Position numbers and translations under genes: made by a program. Shown here in pieces: positions 33,887 through 35,493 of a DNA stretch of 35,493 bases (position 1 is the stretch's first letter; each line of letters begins with the position of its first letter). The notes below the pieces were generated by a model that had not been told where the DNA came from, did no database searches, and saw nothing but the letters and a program-made list of their open reading frames with translations. The DNA comes from Candidatus Zhuqueibacterota bacterium (GTDB lineage: Bacteria; Zhuqueibacterota; Zhuqueibacteria; Residuimicrobiales; Krinioviventaceae). Location: positions 1 through 35,493 of the forward strand of contig JAFGKD010000003.1 of assembly GCA_016928775.1 (NCBI GenBank), read 5' to 3'.

Positions 33887-34003
33887 TACGGATGAAACAC
33901 CGATATTATCATTCATTTTAATCCTTTTTGACCTCCACTCCCATAACTGTTTTGAGGCACTTCCGAAACAAAAATCCGTGCTCATCCGTGTCCATCAGTG
34001 GCT
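33887..34003 (-). repeat. Dispersed palindromic repeat, copy D (inverted)
   Basis: On the minus strand it reads AGCCACTGATGGACACGG, GATGAGCACGGATTTTTG ... GGAGTGGAGGTCAAAAAGG ... GGTGTTTCATCCGTA. More diverged than B and C and nearer to A at its left end (CCACTGATG). Its plus strand ends 26 bases before the CARF gene and happens to be open in that gene's frame. Confidence 0.85.
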
Positions 34004-34029
34004 CATGTTTAAATTTAAGGGATTCTGCA

Positions 34030-35112
34030 ATGAAACAGGTGCTCCTTTCCCTCTGCGGTCGCACGCCGCAAATTCTCACCGAAACGCTCTACTGTCTGAT
34101 GGTCAGCGCGAAAAACCCGATTCACCTGGATGAAATCTGGATTGTGACCACCCGGAGCGGCAAGGATGACGTCTGTGCGCACTTGTTGAACAAGCCGGAG
34201 GGAAAATTTTATCAATTTTGTCGTGATTTTGCCATTGATGCGTCGTCCATTCGTTTTACCAAAAGGCACATTATTGCGCCGCATGATTTGTCCGATATTC
34301 AGAATGTTGATGACAATGAATCCTTTGCCAATGTGTTGACGGAAAAGGTCTGGAATCTCACCAAAGAGCCGAACACGGTTCTGCACTGTTCCATTGCCGG
34401 CGGCAGAAAAACCATGAGTGCTTATTTGGCGATGATCATGCAATTTTTCGCGCGGCCGCAAGACCGGATGTTTCACATCCTCACCGGCTCGCCGGATTTT
34501 GACAACAACCCGGCTTTTTATTATCCACCGCCGTCGCCGCAGGACATTCGAACCAGCGACGGACGCATCGTGAGCACCCGGGATGCCGGACTTGTATTGG
34601 TGGACATTCCATTCATTCGGTTGCGGGGCAAGATAGTCGAATTCCAGGAAAAGCCCTATTCCTTTTCCGACATGGTGAAAATTGCCCAGCAATGGGTGAT
34701 TGATCAGGAGTATCCGCAGTTGTCCATAGACGTACAAAAAAGCTGTCTCGGCATCGGCGAAGTTAAAATCACGCTGACGCGCCTGCAAACGGCGATTTAC
34801 GCCCTTTTTGCTCTGCAGAGTCTTTATCGTGCGAACAGCATCCCGCGGCACCACTATGACGCCTATTTTATTCGGGGCAGCAGAGGATTTGAGTCCGCCC
34901 GCTATGAGAGCGTTTTTAAAAAGCTTTATGGCGACGACTATGATCTCTGTTGGGAGCGGATTCAGCAGGAGCGCTCGCGCATCAATCGGGTCTTGCGTCG
35001 CGCCTTGCCCAACTTTGATCGTCTGGACTATTACGAAATCTCCATTCAGGGGCCGTACAAGCACAAATGTTACGGAATAAAACTGGACAAGCAGTACATT
35101 TCCATTCTTTAG
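34030..35112 (+). CDS. CARF-domain CRISPR-associated protein, Cas_NE0113 family (Csm6/Csx1-like)
   Basis: 360 residues. The ATG at 34030 follows AAGGGA; the 34 extra codons that can be read upstream are repeat copy D, not protein. The N-terminal half is a Rossmann-like CARF domain: MKQVLLSLCGRTPQILTETL opens it, VTTRSGKDD follows, and HCSIAGGRKTMSAYLAM (119-135) is the ligand-binding loop typical of TIGR02584/PF09623 proteins. These sense cyclic oligoadenylate made by type III CRISPR complexes and are annotated as Csm6/Csx1-like or ring nucleases. The C-terminal part (about 220-360) is helical; RANSIPRH (267-274) fits an R-x6-H spacing that might mimic a HEPN site, but I do not rely on it. 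No cas10, other cas gene or array is visible, so it may border a locus to the right or act alone. Confidence 0.85.
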   Translation: MKQVLLSLCGRTPQILTETLYCLMVSAKNPIHLDEIWIVTTRSGKDDVCAHLLNKPEGKFYQFCRDFAIDASSIRFTKRHIIAPHDLSDIQNVDDNESFANVLTEKVWNLTKEPNTVLHCSIAGGRKTMSAYLAMIMQFFARPQDRMFHILTGSPDFDNNPAFYYPPPSPQDIRTSDGRIVSTRDAGLVLVDIPFIRLRGKIVEFQEKPYSFSDMVKIAQQWVIDQEYPQLSIDVQKSCLGIGEVKITLTRLQTAIYALFALQSLYRANSIPRHHYDAYFIRGSRGFESARYESVFKKLYGDDYDLCWERIQQERSRINRVLRRALPNFDRLDYYEISIQGPYKHKCYGIKLDKQYISIL

Positions 35113-35163
35113 CCTCATCCCGGCCGCTGATTGGCCAGCAATGTTGCACAACCTTGCGCATGC

Positions 35164-35228
35164 TTGACACTTTCATCTCTCCTTGCTAACTTACATTAAA
35201 AAAAGCAGCGGCTCGGGGGGAGTCGCTG
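35164..35228 (+). promoter_or_regulatory. Possible promoter followed by hairpin
   Basis: TTGACA (35164-35169), 17 bases, then TAACTT (35187-35192); soon after, CAGCGGCTC (35206-35214) pairs with GAGTCGCTG (35220-35228) around five Gs. It could be the start of a small RNA or a leader; no open frame of note follows in 35229-35493. Weak -10 box, so low confidence. Confidence 0.35.
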
Positions 35229-35299
35229 GTAAAGATTGAAAAAGAGCTATAAAACCTCAGGAGACTGTCGAAAAAGCCCAAAAACCACGTTTCCCAATC

Positions 35300-35319
35300 A
35301 CTCCCGCGGAGGCGGGAGT
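35300..35319. repeat. Perfect 8-bp hairpin (tail palindrome 1)
   Basis: ACTCCCGC, loop GGAG, GCGGGAGT. It belongs to the widespread short 'cccgcggaggcggg' intergenic palindromes. The stretch 35113-35493 holds this, two similar hairpins and the possible promoter, and no gene I can support. Confidence 0.7.
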
Positions 35320-35422
35320 CTATTTTTAAAGGAGTTATGGATGCCTGCCGCCCAGGCTATTGCAGAATAGGACATTGAGAGGACATTGCCCTATAAAAGT
35401 ACACAAAAAAACGAAACAAGTC

Positions 35423-35442
35423 ATACCAGCGCAGGCTGGTAT
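35423..35442. repeat. Perfect 8-bp hairpin (tail palindrome 2)
   Basis: ATACCAGC, loop GCAG, GCTGGTAT. Same stem and loop size as the hairpin at 35300 but a different sequence; the wording 'cataccagcgcaggctggtatcc' is a common intergenic repeat type. Confidence 0.7.
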
Positions 35443-35475
35443 CCATTTAGAATATTTGTACTTACGCTGAATAGA

Positions 35476-35493
35476 CCCCGCCCTTCGGCGGGG
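35476..35493. repeat. GC-rich hairpin at the window edge (tail palindrome 3)
   Basis: CCCCGCC, loop CTTC, GGCGGGG. It reaches the last base, so a following T-run, if any, is out of view; it could be a terminator for a gene on either strand. Confidence 0.6.

Noticed and set aside
33718..34003. CRISPR array upstream of the CARF gene
   Set aside because: There are only two long inverted copies of a dispersed palindrome, no short direct repeats with regular spacers.
33928..34029. 34-residue N-terminal extension of the CARF protein
   Set aside because: The bases are mostly repeat copy D; the ATG at 34030 has its own ribosome-binding site and begins at the conserved first strand.
34015..35151. 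378-codon open frame on the minus strand
   Set aside because: Antisense shadow of the CARF gene; the plus-strand protein matches a known family.
35300..35493. CRISPR array after the CARF gene
   Set aside because: The three palindromes differ in sequence and spacing.

Overview
The window looks like a chromosomal segment of an uncultured FCB-group bacterium, most likely of the Calditrichota/KSB1/Ignavibacteria type. The hints are a secreted repeat protein ending in a NYPNPFNP sorting module (type IX secretion-like), a giant beta-propeller sensor fused to a SpoIIE phosphatase, Tat-exported Gfo/Idh/MocA and aldo-keto proteins, many lipoproteins and moderate GC. The phylum assignment is inference from gene style. 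No rRNA, tRNA, transposase, phage gene or CRISPR array was seen.

Layout. 1-4.6 kb: the 3' part of a large surface protein with six ~110-residue DUF11-like repeats, then a Cys-containing lipoprotein, each followed by a clear terminator. 4.6-10.8 kb: unlinked small genes (EEP-family hydrolase, ATL/MGMT-like protein, two lipoproteins, methyltransferase, transglutaminase-like protein) and a decayed L,D-transpeptidase gene. 10.9-12.4 kb: a PiT phosphate transporter on the minus strand.

12.7-22.3 kb is a tight plus-strand operon: gamma-glutamyltransferase 1, a Ddl-like ATP-grasp ligase fused to an M20/CPG2-like domain that has lost its metal ligands, an MscS channel, gamma-glutamyltransferase 2, an N-formylglutamate amidohydrolase-family protein and an SLC12-type cation-chloride cotransporter. 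22.3-30.2 kb is a minus-strand run: circularly permuted ATP-grasp ligase, a second N-formylglutamate amidohydrolase-family protein, then a partner-switching module (propeller-SpoIIE receptor, RsbW-like kinase, STAS protein, RsbU-like phosphatase). The two runs converge and share themes: glutamyl/amide-bond making and breaking, ion and osmotic transport, and phosphorylation-based signalling. I regard this as the best candidate for an undescribed system, possibly making and recycling a gamma-glutamyl-type peptide or osmolyte.

30.4-33.7 kb: an exported peroxiredoxin, a Tat aldo-keto reductase lipoprotein and a Tat Gfo/Idh/MocA oxidoreductase. 34.0-35.1 kb: a CARF-domain protein of the Cas_NE0113 (Csm6/Csx1-like) family with no other cas gene in view.

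Four copies of a ~115-160 bp imperfect palindromic repeat (with 'CACGGATG' modules in its arms) are scattered at 4.8, 32.1, 33.8 and 33.9 kb; the last two face each other directly upstream of the CARF gene. Other palindromic elements lie at 2990-3166, 7433-7522 and 35300-35493.
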